A stretch of DNA of 64,000 bases from NCBI GenBank assembly GCA_035556655.1, contig DATMFW010000094.1:1-64000 (forward strand), given 5' to 3'. Both the position numbers and the translations under genes were made by a program. Positions 53,670 through 62,213 of this stretch are shown here, piece after piece. The notes below the pieces were generated by a model. It was not told where the DNA came from. It saw nothing but the letters and a program-made list of their open reading frames with translations, and made no database searches. Each line of letters opens with the position of its first letter. Within the stretch, counting starts at the first letter, position 1. The stretch comes from JBDSKH01 sp035556655 (GTDB lineage: Bacteria; Actinomycetota; Actinomycetes; Actinomycetales; Microbacteriaceae).

Positions 53670-54959
53670 GTGAAGATCGCTGTCATCGCACTCGGCAAGA
53701 TCGGCCTCCCGCTCGCCGTGCAGTTCGCATCCAAGGGGCACGATGTCGTCGGCGTCGACATCGACGCCCGCGCCGTCGAGACGATCAACGCCGGCCGCGA
53801 GCCGTTCCCCGGCGAGGCGCACCTGCAGGACAAGCTCTCCGAGCTCGTCCCGGCCGGCAAGCTGCGCGCCACCACCGACTACGCCGATGCGGTGCCCGGC
53901 GCCGACGCGGTGGTACTGGTGGTCCCCCTGTTCGTCGACAAGGACGACCTGCCCGACTTCGGCTGGATGGACGCCGCCACCCGGTCGCTCGGCGAGCACC
54001 TCACGCCCGGCACCCTGGTGTCGTACGAGACGACCCTGCCCATCGGCACGACCCGCACGCGCTGGAAGCCGATGCTCGAGGAGGTCTCCGGCCTGACCGA
54101 GGGGACCGACTTCCACCTGGTGTTCTCGCCCGAGCGCGTGCTGACCGGCCGCGTCTTCGAGGACCTGCGCAAGTACCCCAAGCTCGTCGGCGGACTGTCG
54201 GAGGAGGGCGCCCGGAAGGCCGTCGAGTTCTACGAGGCCGTGCTCGATTTCGACGACCGTCCCGATCTCGACCGGCCGAACGGCGTCTGGGACCTCGGCT
54301 CGGCCGAGGCCTCCGAGTTCGCCAAGCTCGCCGAGACCACCTATCGCGATGTCAACATCGGGCTGGCCAACCAGTTCGCCAAGTACGCCGGCGACAACGG
54401 CGTCGATATCTACCAGGTGATCGACGCCTCGAACTCGCAGCCCTACAGCCACATCCACCGGCCGGGCATCGCGGTCGGCGGCCACTGCATCCCGGTCTAC
54501 CCGCGCCTGTACCTCTGGAACGACCCCGACGCCACCATCGTGCGCGCCGCCCGTCAGCAGAACGCCGGCATGCCCGGCTACACGGTGGGTCTGCTCGAGG
54601 GCGCCCACGGCGAGCTCGCCGGGGCGCGCGTCGCCGTGCTCGGCGCGGCGTACCGCGGCGGCGTCAAAGAGACCGCCTTCTCCGGGGTGTTCGACGCGGT
54701 CGCCGAGCTGACCTCGCGTGGCGCGACGGTGCTGGTCCACGACCCGCTGTACAGCGACGACGAGCTCGCCGGGTTCGGTTTCACGCCGTACCATCTGGGC
54801 GAGCCGATCGACGCCGTCGTGGTGCAGACCGACCATGCCGAGTACCGCGCGCTCGGCCCCGCCGACCTGCCCGGCATCCGGACCTTCGTCGACGGCAGGC
54901 GGATCAGCTCGGCCGACGCGTGGCCGGGAGTGACCTACCGCGCCATCGGCAAGGGCTGA
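53670..54959 (+). CDS. UDP-N-acetylhexosamine 6-dehydrogenase (WbpA/WecC type)
   Basis: A 429-residue nucleotide-sugar dehydrogenase. The NAD motif GKIGLPLAVQFA is at about residues 9–20, the catalytic Cys273 is in GIAVGGHCIPVYP, and the conserved SYETTLPIGTTR and SPERVLTGR segments are present. The family oxidises UDP-GlcNAc or UDP-ManNAc at C6 to the uronic acid. Next to WbpB- and WbpE-like genes and a UDP-GlcNAc 2-epimerase, it could lead to 2,3-diamino-uronic acids; the substrate is not fixed. ATG 53670 has AAGGA upstream. Confidence 0.92.
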   Translation: MKIAVIALGKIGLPLAVQFASKGHDVVGVDIDARAVETINAGREPFPGEAHLQDKLSELVPAGKLRATTDYADAVPGADAVVLVVPLFVDKDDLPDFGWMDAATRSLGEHLTPGTLVSYETTLPIGTTRTRWKPMLEEVSGLTEGTDFHLVFSPERVLTGRVFEDLRKYPKLVGGLSEEGARKAVEFYEAVLDFDDRPDLDRPNGVWDLGSAEASEFAKLAETTYRDVNIGLANQFAKYAGDNGVDIYQVIDASNSQPYSHIHRPGIAVGGHCIPVYPRLYLWNDPDATIVRAARQQNAGMPGYTVGLLEGAHGELAGARVAVLGAAYRGGVKETAFSGVFDAVAELTSRGATVLVHDPLYSDDELAGFGFTPYHLGEPIDAVVVQTDHAEYRALGPADLPGIRTFVDGRRISSADAWPGVTYRAIGKG

Positions 54960-54972
54960 GGCCCGCGCCCGC

Positions 54973-55698
54973 TCAGACGGTGGGCGGGGTGTAGGCGTCC
55001 TTGATGGCGGCGTACCGGGCCTTGTAGTCCTCGAAGGCCTCGAGCATGCGCTCGTCGACCTCGGGGTCCATCGCCGTGTTGTACTCGCCCTCGCCGAGGG
55101 TTTCGAACGACGAGATCTCGCGCCCCGCCGCGGCGTGCAGCGATGCCGTCATGAGGTTCATCTCGGTGTTCTGGATGCGCAGGTTGATGTCGAGCAGCGA
55201 GTCATCCGGGTACACGTCGATCACGCGCTGGTCGATGAAGCGCCCGCGGTCGATCGCCGTGTCGATGAAGTGACTGGTGACGCCCTGCGGCAGGCCGCGC
55301 AGGATCGCCCACTTGAGGTTGTCGAGGCCCCGGTTCAGCGGCAGCACGCCCGGGTGCAGGTTGACGATCCCCTGGTGGAACGGTTCGATGACGGGCTGCT
55401 TCAGGATGCGGGCGCCGAGGATGATGCCCGCCTCCGGCTGCAGCTCGGTCAGCGTGGCGGCCAGTTCGGGGCTGTCGTGATCGAGGTTGAGGTACTCGAT
55501 GCCGAACCTCTCGCACAATTCTTCCGCCGTGGGGAAGGTCAGGCCCTGGGCTCCCACGCGGGTCGGCGAGCGCTTCACCTTCAGCTGCTTGAAGTCCTGA
55601 GCGACGACCACGTCCGGCGTCAGCCCGCTGGCGACGAGGGCGAGGATTCCGTCGTAGGTCTTCTGGTGGGAGAACGCGTACGCGAAGGCGACCAACAC
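54973..55698 (-). CDS. Formyltransferase-fold protein, probably sugar N-formyltransferase
   Basis: A 241-residue protein with the formyl_trans_N fold. The catalytic triad residues are visible as Asn113 and His115 in VNLHPGVLPLNRG and Asp150 in IDTAIDRGRFI, which gives the N-x-H…D pattern of folate-dependent formyltransferases. It lacks the extra C-terminal domain of Met-tRNA formyltransferase. Its place among nucleotide-sugar genes suggests formylation of an amino sugar, perhaps the product of the WbpE-like enzyme; this is inference. GTG 55698 has TAAGGT seven bases upstream. Confidence 0.8.
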   Translation of the reverse strand: MLVAFAYAFSHQKTYDGILALVASGLTPDVVVAQDFKQLKVKRSPTRVGAQGLTFPTAEELCERFGIEYLNLDHDSPELAATLTELQPEAGIILGARILKQPVIEPFHQGIVNLHPGVLPLNRGLDNLKWAILRGLPQGVTSHFIDTAIDRGRFIDQRVIDVYPDDSLLDINLRIQNTEMNLMTASLHAAAGREISSFETLGEGEYNTAMDPEVDERMLEAFEDYKARYAAIKDAYTPPTV

Positions 55699-55705
55699 GC
55701 CTTCG

Positions 55706-55711
55706 ACCTTA
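55706..55711 (-). promoter_or_regulatory. -10 element for leaderless formyltransferase mRNA
   Basis: TAAGGT, then 7 bases, then GTG 55698. It lies 17 bases beyond the DUF2304 stop. Confidence 0.4.
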
Positions 55712-55727
55712 ACAGAAGACGGGGAGG

Positions 55728-56123
55728 CTACTCGCCGGGGCCCTTGCGGCTGCGGGCGGCGCGCTTCGGCGGTGCGGGCTGCTCGTCGGCGGGGGGCGGT
55801 CCGGCCTGCAGCAGGGCGACGCGCCTGGCCAGCTCGGTGATGTCGTCCTCCATGTGACGGAACTTGCGGTAGGTCGTCGTCGCGTAGCCGAGGAAGACGA
55901 TGACGAGCACATACAGCAGCAGGTCGGTACCCCTGCCGATGCCGACCAGGCGTGCCAGCCAGGTGAGCAGCTGCGGGAAGAAGACCGACACGGCGACCGC
56001 CGCGACGAACAACAGCAGCAGGATGCGCCGCACGGCCTGGTGGCGCGCGCCGCCCCCGCGCAGCACGAAGAAGGCGATGACGGCGACCGCCAGGACGGCG
56101 GCGATCTGGAAGACGATGGTCAT
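55728..56123 (-). CDS. DUF2304 membrane protein
   Basis: A 131-residue protein with three hydrophobic helices (about 3–20, 32–50 and 66–84) and a basic, Pro/Ala-rich C-terminus (PPKRAARSRKGPGE). DUF2304 proteins are encoded beside dolichol-phosphate-mannose-type glycosyltransferases and are thought to work with them. Here the gene follows such a glycosyltransferase by 4 bases (ATG 56123). The terminal tail may be cytoplasmic. Confidence 0.9.
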   Translation of the reverse strand: MTIVFQIAAVLAVAVIAFFVLRGGGARHQAVRRILLLLFVAAVAVSVFFPQLLTWLARLVGIGRGTDLLLYVLVIVFLGYATTTYRKFRHMEDDITELARRVALLQAGPPPADEQPAPPKRAARSRKGPGE

Positions 56124-56127
56124 GGGG

Positions 56128-56793
56128 TCACCTGAAGATCAGCTCGAAGAGGATGTTGACGGAGTTGAGCAGCGACTGCCCCTTGGCCTTGGAGTACTCG
56201 GTGTAGATCACGTGCGTCGGGTACTCGGCCCAGGCCACCTTGGCCTTGCCGATCTCGTCGATCAGCTCCGAGGCATGCGCCATGCGGTTCTGGGTGAGGC
56301 GCACCCGCTCGAGCAGGCTGCGGTCGAGAACGCGCAGCCCGTTGTGCGCGTCGGTCAGCGCCATGCCCGTCGTCATGCGGGTGTACGCCGCGGCAGTGCG
56401 CAGCACGAGGCGGCGGGTGCGAGCCATCTCGGTGCGGTCGTCGAGAAAGCGCGAGCCGATCACCACCTGCAGCTTCTCGGCCGACAGCTTCTCGACCATG
56501 CCCCGTGCGTCCGCCACCTGGTGCTGGCCGTCGGCATCGAAGGTGACCACCGAGGTCATGAGGGGATCGGAGAGGGCGAAATCGAATCCGGTCTGCAGCG
56601 CGGCGCCCTGGCCCATGTTGATGGGGTGCTCGACGACGACGGCGCCGCCGGCCCGGGCTGCCGCGGCGCTCTCGTCGCGGGAGCCGTCGTCGACGCAGAC
56701 GACGTGGGGGAACACCGCGCGGACATCGCGCACGACACCTTCGATGACGCTTCCCTCGTTGTACATCGGGATGACGACCCAGGTGCGCGGCAT
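56128..56793 (-). CDS. GT2 glycosyltransferase, dolichol-phosphate mannose synthase type
   Basis: A 221-residue GT-A enzyme. VVIPMYNEGSVIEGVVRDV is the N-terminal signature, VVCVDDGSRDES contains the first Asp-rich element, VVTFDADGQH the DxD metal site (about 85–87) and GSRFLD the acceptor-side loop. It probably makes polyprenyl-phosphate sugars for envelope glycans and is paired with the DUF2304 gene. ATG 56793 is the natural start; frames further upstream are antisense to the ABC exporter. No membrane anchor is present, which the DUF2304 protein may supply. Confidence 0.92.
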   Translation of the reverse strand: MPRTWVVIPMYNEGSVIEGVVRDVRAVFPHVVCVDDGSRDESAAAARAGGAVVVEHPINMGQGAALQTGFDFALSDPLMTSVVTFDADGQHQVADARGMVEKLSAEKLQVVIGSRFLDDRTEMARTRRLVLRTAAAYTRMTTGMALTDAHNGLRVLDRSLLERVRLTQNRMAHASELIDEIGKAKVAWAEYPTHVIYTEYSKAKGQSLLNSVNILFELIFR

Positions 56794-56844
56794 GAGCCCA
56801 GTCTCCCACGTCCCGCGGGGGGACTGCCGCCGACGGGCACCTCG

Positions 56845-56850
56845 TAGACT
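56845..56850 (+). promoter_or_regulatory. -10 element for leaderless ABC exporter mRNA
   Basis: TAGACT, then 6 bases, then GTG 56857. Confidence 0.45.
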
Positions 56851-56856
56851 CGTCGG

Positions 56857-58767
56857 GTGAGCACGACCCCCGCACGTCCGCGACGATCCATGTCGGGGGT
56901 GCTGGGGCTCTTCCGCGAGGTGCTGTCGGTCATGCCGCGCTCGGCGAGCCGCTACCTCATCGTCTACGCCGTCACGCTCGCTGCGCTGTCGCTGCTCGAC
57001 GCCGCGGCGCTGGCGCTGCTCGCCGCCGTCACCGGTCCGGTGCTGAGCGGGGGAACCCTGCATCTGCCGCTGATCGGCGAGGTCTCCGATGCCGGACTGC
57101 TGGTGCTGGTCGGCCTGGTCTGCGCGCTCGTCATCGGCAAGAGCGCTCTCGCGATCTCGCTGCTCTGGGGTGCGACGAGGCGGTTCGCGAAGTACGAGCT
57201 GGCGATCGGCGCCCGGCTGTTCGAGAGCTACATCCACGCCCCGTGGGTCGAGCGGCTGAGGCGCAACTCCGCCGAGCTGGTGCGCCTGACCGACACGAGC
57301 GTCTCGGTCACGATCTCGAACTTCCTGCTGCCGGGGGCGACGCTGCCGGGCGAGTTCATGAACTTCGTGACCATCCTGATCGTGCTCGCGATCGCCCAGC
57401 CCCTGCTCGCACTCGTCGCGTTCCTGTACCTGACCCTGATCGGGTGCGTGCTGTTCTTCGTCGTCACCCGGCGCTCGCGCCAGGCCGGCCGGGTCAACCA
57501 GAACTACTCGGTGCGCAGCGTCCGGCTCGTCACCGAGATGATCGGCGCCCTCAAAGAGGTGACCCTGCGCAACAAGCTCGAAGAGGTCGCCGCCGTCGTG
57601 CAGGACAACCGCGGGCACTCGACGCGGGCGCGTTCGAACATCCAGTTCCTCGGCCAGGTCCCGCGCTACGTGCTCGAGGCCGGGATCATCGGCGGTGTCG
57701 TGCTGGTCGGCATCACCGGCTACCTGACCGGCGAACTGCCCGGAGCGCTGCTCGCCGTCGCGGTGTTCGGGCTCGCCGGGTTCCGTATGGCCCCCTCCAT
57801 CATCCGGTTCCAGGCCGTCGTGTCGCAGGTGACCGCGAACCAGCCGCACGCCGAGGCCGTGGTGCGCGAGATCCGGGCCGTCGAGGCGGCGTCGACCCAC
57901 CTGTCCGACCGGGGATCCCGGCCCCTCGCCGAGCACCCCGAGGCGATGACCTTCGACGCGGTGTCGTTCCGGTACGCCGACGACGCCCCCGACGCGGTCC
58001 AGGACCTGAGCTTCCGGATCCCGATCGGTTCCAGCGTGGCGTTCGTCGGGTCCTCGGGGGCCGGCAAGTCGACGATCATCGACCTGATCCTGGGGCTCAT
58101 CGAACCCACCTCCGGCACGATCTCGATCGACGGCGTCGACCTGCGCGAACTCACCACGGCGTGGCGCGACCGGGTCGGCTACGTGCCGCAGGACGTGGCG
58201 CTGTTCGACTCGACGATCGCCCAGAACGTCGCCCTCAGCTGGACCGACGACATCGACCGGGACCGCGTGCGCACCAGCCTGAAGCAGGCGCAGCTGCTCG
58301 AGCTGGTCGACGCGCGCGAGTCCGGCATCGACGGGGCCGTCGGCGAACGCGGGCTCGCGCTCTCGGGGGGACAGCGCCAGCGGCTGGGCATCGCCCGCGC
58401 GCTCTACCCGCAGCCGCTCGTGCTGGTCATGGACGAGGCCACCAGCGCCCTCGACACCGCGACCGAGGCCGCGGTATCGGCCGCGATCCGCGAGCTGCAG
58501 GGCACCGTCACCCTGATCACCATCGCCCACCGGCTTTCGACGATCCGCGACGCGGACCGCATCTTCTTCCTCAGCGGCGGGCGCATCGTGGCCTCCGGGA
58601 CGTTCGACGAACTCGTCGCCGCCGTCCCCGAGTTCGCCCTGCAGGCAGCCCTCGCCGGTCTCATCGACTCGGCTCCGGCCGCGAAGGCAACGGCGAAGGC
58701 TCCGGCCGCGAAGGCTCCCGCGCGCGCGACGACGCGGAAGCCCGCGAAACGCGCGCCGAAGGACTAA
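56857..58767 (+). CDS. ABC exporter (fused membrane and ATPase domains), flippase type
   Basis: A 636-residue half-transporter. Six helices (about 30–310) are followed by the ATPase domain with Walker A GSSGAGKST (about 395–403), Q-loop YVPQDVALF, signature LSGGQRQRLG, Walker B VLVMDEATSALD and the H-loop His in IAHRLST. The C-terminal tail is Ala/Lys-rich (repeated KAPAAKAPAR-like units). The domain order and context resemble PglK/WlaB-type flippases that export lipid-linked glycans, but the substrate is not shown. GTG 56857 has a leaderless -10. The stop overlaps the convergent wecB gene by 4 bases. Confidence 0.93.
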   Translation: MSTTPARPRRSMSGVLGLFREVLSVMPRSASRYLIVYAVTLAALSLLDAAALALLAAVTGPVLSGGTLHLPLIGEVSDAGLLVLVGLVCALVIGKSALAISLLWGATRRFAKYELAIGARLFESYIHAPWVERLRRNSAELVRLTDTSVSVTISNFLLPGATLPGEFMNFVTILIVLAIAQPLLALVAFLYLTLIGCVLFFVVTRRSRQAGRVNQNYSVRSVRLVTEMIGALKEVTLRNKLEEVAAVVQDNRGHSTRARSNIQFLGQVPRYVLEAGIIGGVVLVGITGYLTGELPGALLAVAVFGLAGFRMAPSIIRFQAVVSQVTANQPHAEAVVREIRAVEAASTHLSDRGSRPLAEHPEAMTFDAVSFRYADDAPDAVQDLSFRIPIGSSVAFVGSSGAGKSTIIDLILGLIEPTSGTISIDGVDLRELTTAWRDRVGYVPQDVALFDSTIAQNVALSWTDDIDRDRVRTSLKQAQLLELVDARESGIDGAVGERGLALSGGQRQRLGIARALYPQPLVLVMDEATSALDTATEAAVSAAIRELQGTVTLITIAHRLSTIRDADRIFFLSGGRIVASGTFDELVAAVPEFALQAALAGLIDSAPAAKATAKAPAAKAPARATTRKPAKRAPKD

Positions 58768-59816
58768 GCGGTCAGGGCATCCGCCACGCGCTCGGCGGCG
58801 TGCCCGTCACCGTACGGTGCCGCGTCGGTCGGTGCCGGCGCGGGCCGCTGCACCGTCGCGCCGAGGATCGTCAGATCGGCGTCGACGAGGGCGTTCCAGC
58901 CCAGCTCGACGGTCTCGACCCACTCGGTCTCCGACCGGATCGTCGTGCAGGGCACGCGGAGCAGGAAGGCCTCTTTCTGCAGACCGCCGGAGTCGGTGAT
59001 GACGCCGGCGCTGCCGAGCACCGCGGCGATCAGCTCGGGGTAGCCGAGCGGGTCGATCGGGCGGATCGCACCGGTGGCCAGGTCGAGGCCGTGGTCAGCC
59101 GCCTTCTGCGCCAGCCGCGGGTGCACGAGCAGCAGGACCGGGTGATCGAGCCGGCCGAGTTCGGCGATGATCGCCCCGAGCCGCGCCGGGTCGTCGGTGT
59201 TGTCGGGACGGTGCAGGGTCGCGACGTAGTAAGCGCCCGGCTCGACGCCGGCGGGGGCTGCGGTGCCGTCGGCGATCACCCGGTCGCGCACGCGGTACAG
59301 CACATCGGTCATGACGTCGCCGACCAGCAGGCTGCGCGCGGCGAGCCCCTCGTCGGTGAGGTGACGCATCGCCACCTCGGTCGGGGCTAGGCAGAGGTCG
59401 GAGGCGTGGTCGGTGAGCACCCGGTTGTGCTCCTCCGGCATGCGCTTGTTGAACGAGCGCAGCCCGGCCTCGAGATGCGCGAGGGGGAGGTGCAGCTTGA
59501 CCGCATCGATCGCCGCGGCGAGCGTGGAGTTGGTGTCCCCGTAGACCAGCACCCAGTCGGGGGCGTACTTCTGGAACACGGGCTCGAGCCCGGCGAGCAT
59601 CGCGCCGGTCTGCACGCCGTGCCCGCCCGAGCCCACGGCCAGGTTCTCGTCGGGCTGCGGGATGTCGAGGTCGCGGAAGAACACGTCCGACAGTCGCTCG
59701 TCGTAGTGCTGACCGGTGTGCACCACGATGTGTTCGGCACGGCCGGCGAGGGCGTGCGAGACGGGGGCGAGTTTGACGAACTGCGGGCGGGCGCCGACGA
59801 CGCTCAGGATCTTCAC
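58764..59816 (-). CDS. wecB: UDP-N-acetylglucosamine 2-epimerase (non-hydrolysing)
   Basis: A 350-residue GT-B-fold epimerase interconverting UDP-GlcNAc and UDP-ManNAc. VGARPQFVKLAPV is at about residues 6–18, GQHYDERLSD near 42, VYGDTNSTLAA near 90, HLEAGLRS near 113, and SGGLQKEAFLL, IRSETEWVE near the end. GTG 59816 is used (VKILSVVGARPQF); a TATCCT hexamer sits six bases upstream. The frame open to 59897 is a shadow extension. The product could feed the UDP-HexNAc dehydrogenase at 53670 as UDP-ManNAc, or act in the 2,3-diamino pathway. Confidence 0.95.
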   Translation of the reverse strand: MKILSVVGARPQFVKLAPVSHALAGRAEHIVVHTGQHYDERLSDVFFRDLDIPQPDENLAVGSGGHGVQTGAMLAGLEPVFQKYAPDWVLVYGDTNSTLAAAIDAVKLHLPLAHLEAGLRSFNKRMPEEHNRVLTDHASDLCLAPTEVAMRHLTDEGLAARSLLVGDVMTDVLYRVRDRVIADGTAAPAGVEPGAYYVATLHRPDNTDDPARLGAIIAELGRLDHPVLLLVHPRLAQKAADHGLDLATGAIRPIDPLGYPELIAAVLGSAGVITDSGGLQKEAFLLRVPCTTIRSETEWVETVELGWNALVDADLTILGATVQRPAPAPTDAAPYGDGHAAERVADALTA

Positions 59817-59822
59817 CCGTCG

Positions 59823-59828
59823 AGGATA
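59823..59828 (-). promoter_or_regulatory. -10 element for leaderless wecB mRNA
   Basis: TATCCT, then 6 bases, then GTG 59816. Confidence 0.45.
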
Positions 59829-59859
59829 CCGGGTCGTCCCCGGGCGCCCGGCGGGGGTC

Positions 59860-60999
59860 TCAGCCGAGCAGACGGGCGACGATGCCCCTGACCACATCCT
59901 CGTCGGCGGCGGCGGAGAGCTCGCCGCGGGCCGCCACGTCGGAGTGCCTCTTGTACTCGGCGACCGCCTCGGGCGTGAGCTGCCCGAGGGCCGCGGTGAG
60001 CGCCTCCGCCGAGGCGTCGGCGCTGGTGATGCCGAGGCCGTAGCGGGCCATCAGGGCGTCGATCTCCTCCGACGGGCTGAACACCAGCGCGAGCCGGGCC
60101 TGCACGAAGTCGAAGAACTTGTTGGGCAGCATGTACCGGTGGTTGGTGGTGATCATCGGCACGCTGTACACCCCGACGTCGTACTTGTTCAGCTCGGGCA
60201 CCAGCTCGTCGGGTTTCACCGCATCGTGGAACGTGATGCGGTCCGAGCGCCCGGCGAGGGCCCGCAGGCTGCGCCAGTACGCCCCGCCGTCGCCCGCCTG
60301 CACCAGGTACAGGTCGAGCGTGAATCGATCGCCCGCTGCGATGGTGCCGGTGATCAGCGCCTCGATGTTGCGACCCGGCACGGCCGCTCCGCTATGCACC
60401 AGGCGGATGCGGCCCTCGACCGGGGCGGACGGAGCGAGCTCGCGGAACGCGCTCGCGTTGCGCACCAGTTCGGTGTGCAGGCCGAACTGCTCGTCATAGA
60501 GCCGGGCGATCGACCCGGCGACGGCGGTCACCGCGGCCGCCCGCGGCAGATACTGCCGGCACACCCACCGCATATACGGGGCGATGAGCAGGCGCCAGGA
60601 CAGCACCTGGGTGCGTTCGCCCGGTGCCCACTCGTGCATGTCGCCCCACACGGGCGCATCGCCGGCGACCGCGAACGCGAGCGGCAGGGCCCGCGCCTCG
60701 TTCGCCACCACCATGTCGAAACGGCGATCCCCGATCGCGGCGCGCGCGGCCTTCACGGCCGGTGCGGCGAGCTCGACCGCGCGGTAGCGGCGCAACGTGA
60801 GACCGATCACCCCGGAGACGGTCTGCGGCAGCGTGTACGACTCGGGGATCTCGAGATGCTCGGTGGCGCCGGCCGGCTTCGGCCCGAACCCCACGGTGGT
60901 GACATCGGCGGTCTCGGCCAGGATCGCGAGCTGCCGCAGCACGCGCGAGTCGCGCACGATCGGGGTGAGCGAGATGCAGAGGATGCGGGGGCGGCTCAT
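59860..60999 (-). CDS. Glycosyltransferase (GT-B type)
   Basis: A 379-residue protein. The N-terminal domain begins RILCISLTPIVRDSRVLRQL, related to the opening of the two tandem paralogues at 51–53.5 kb. The second domain has IRLVHSGAAVPGRNIEALIT for the donor site and NKYDVGVYSVPMITTNHRYM. ATG 60999 overlaps the upstream glycosyltransferase stop by 4 bases. It is distantly related to that pair and probably acts on the same or a linked glycan. The substrate is unknown. Confidence 0.87.
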   Translation of the reverse strand: MSRPRILCISLTPIVRDSRVLRQLAILAETADVTTVGFGPKPAGATEHLEIPESYTLPQTVSGVIGLTLRRYRAVELAAPAVKAARAAIGDRRFDMVVANEARALPLAFAVAGDAPVWGDMHEWAPGERTQVLSWRLLIAPYMRWVCRQYLPRAAAVTAVAGSIARLYDEQFGLHTELVRNASAFRELAPSAPVEGRIRLVHSGAAVPGRNIEALITGTIAAGDRFTLDLYLVQAGDGGAYWRSLRALAGRSDRITFHDAVKPDELVPELNKYDVGVYSVPMITTNHRYMLPNKFFDFVQARLALVFSPSEEIDALMARYGLGITSADASAEALTAALGQLTPEAVAEYKRHSDVAARGELSAAADEDVVRGIVARLLG

Positions 61000-62201
61000 C
61001 GGCGTGCGGCTCCTTCGCGGATGCGGCGGGCAGGCAGGACGGCCGCGATCGCCTCGACCCCGCGCTCGGCCACCGCGCGCAGCGAGTACTCCGCCGCGCC
61101 GCGGCGGGCCAGTTTCGCACGCTCTGCCTCGGTCGCCGGGTGGGCAAGCGCATCGCGCATCGCCTCGGCGACCTGGTCGACGTCGTAGTCGACGCCCCAG
61201 CCGTTGCCCGGCTCGTCGGCGAACGTGCGGCCGGGCACGGTGCCGGCATAGACCACGCGGGTCCCGCACACGACCGAGGCGTACATCTTCACCGGGAACA
61301 TGCGATGGTAGGCGGTTCCCGGCCGGACGCTGGCGAGGGTGGCGACCGCTCCCCGGATCCATTCCGCCGTCTCCTCCGGCGAGAGCCGGGGCTCGAAGTG
61401 CACGGCGCCGGGAGCGATGCGGGCCGCCGCCTCCTCCAGCAGGTCGCGGTCCGAGCCCTGGCCGACGAACACCACCTGCACGTCCGGGTCGGTGGTGCGC
61501 ACCCGTGCCACGGCGTCGATGAAGATGTCGGCCCCGTGCATCTCGGATGCCGTGCCGGCGTACACCAGGTACGGGTGGCCGAGGTCGCGGCGCGGGCCCT
61601 CCGGCGTGAACAGGGTGTCATCGGCGCCGTTGCCGAGCGTGACGATCCGCGAGCGGACCCCGAGTTCGATGACGCGGTCGGTGAACTCCTGCGAGGCCGA
61701 GATCACCGTGGCCGCGCCGTTCAGGGCGAAGAGCTCGAAGCGGCGCAGCAGACGCGCGACCAGCCCCGGCTCGTCGATCGCCTCGACGGCGTCGGACCAG
61801 ATGTCGGCCAGGTAATAGACGTACGGGATGCGGCGGATGCCGCAGGCGAGGCGCATCGCGACCCCGCTCGTCGGCGGCGGCTCGACGACGACACCGTCGA
61901 GGCCGCGCGAGAACAGCACGCGGAAGAATGCCGGGACATCGAAGCTGGCGTACTGCAGATACCCGCGCACGTAGTCCTTGCGATCGCGCAGCACGGGTGC
62001 CCGCCGGATCTCGATGCCCTCGTGACCGGCGGGCTCACCCGGGTAGGCCCGCGGCGGCCGGGTGGTCAGCACCCGGACGGCCGCACCGGCGTCGCGCATG
62101 GCCCGAGCGAGGGCTGCCAGCCGGTAGGACGCGGCCCCCGGTTCTGGCCCGTAGATGCGGGTGACCAGCGCGATGTTCCGGCCGGAAAGCGGGGTGGGCA
62201 T
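60996..62201 (-). CDS. GT4-family glycosyltransferase
   Basis: A 401-residue GT-B enzyme. The N-terminal domain has YGPEPGAASYRLAALARAMR (about 18–37), the glycine-rich acceptor-side loop of GT4 enzymes. The C-terminal domain has YLVYAGTASEMHGADIFIDA (about 215–234) and the PVKMYASVVCGTRVVYAGT donor region. ATG 62201 follows a GGGGG stretch that can serve as ribosome site. It is translationally coupled to the next gene (4-base overlap). The first gene of this minus-strand run is the DUF2142 protein 12 bases upstream. Confidence 0.9.
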   Translation of the reverse strand: MPTPLSGRNIALVTRIYGPEPGAASYRLAALARAMRDAGAAVRVLTTRPPRAYPGEPAGHEGIEIRRAPVLRDRKDYVRGYLQYASFDVPAFFRVLFSRGLDGVVVEPPPTSGVAMRLACGIRRIPYVYYLADIWSDAVEAIDEPGLVARLLRRFELFALNGAATVISASQEFTDRVIELGVRSRIVTLGNGADDTLFTPEGPRRDLGHPYLVYAGTASEMHGADIFIDAVARVRTTDPDVQVVFVGQGSDRDLLEEAAARIAPGAVHFEPRLSPEETAEWIRGAVATLASVRPGTAYHRMFPVKMYASVVCGTRVVYAGTVPGRTFADEPGNGWGVDYDVDQVAEAMRDALAHPATEAERAKLARRGAAEYSLRAVAERGVEAIAAVLPARRIREGAARR

Positions 62202-62213
62202 CCCCCGATTCTG

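Noticed and set aside
59860..61362. A 500-codon minus-strand frame starting at 61362
   Set aside because: Upstream of ATG 60999 it is antisense-like, in the wrong frame of the well-conserved GT4 gene, and the 4-base overlap start is natural.
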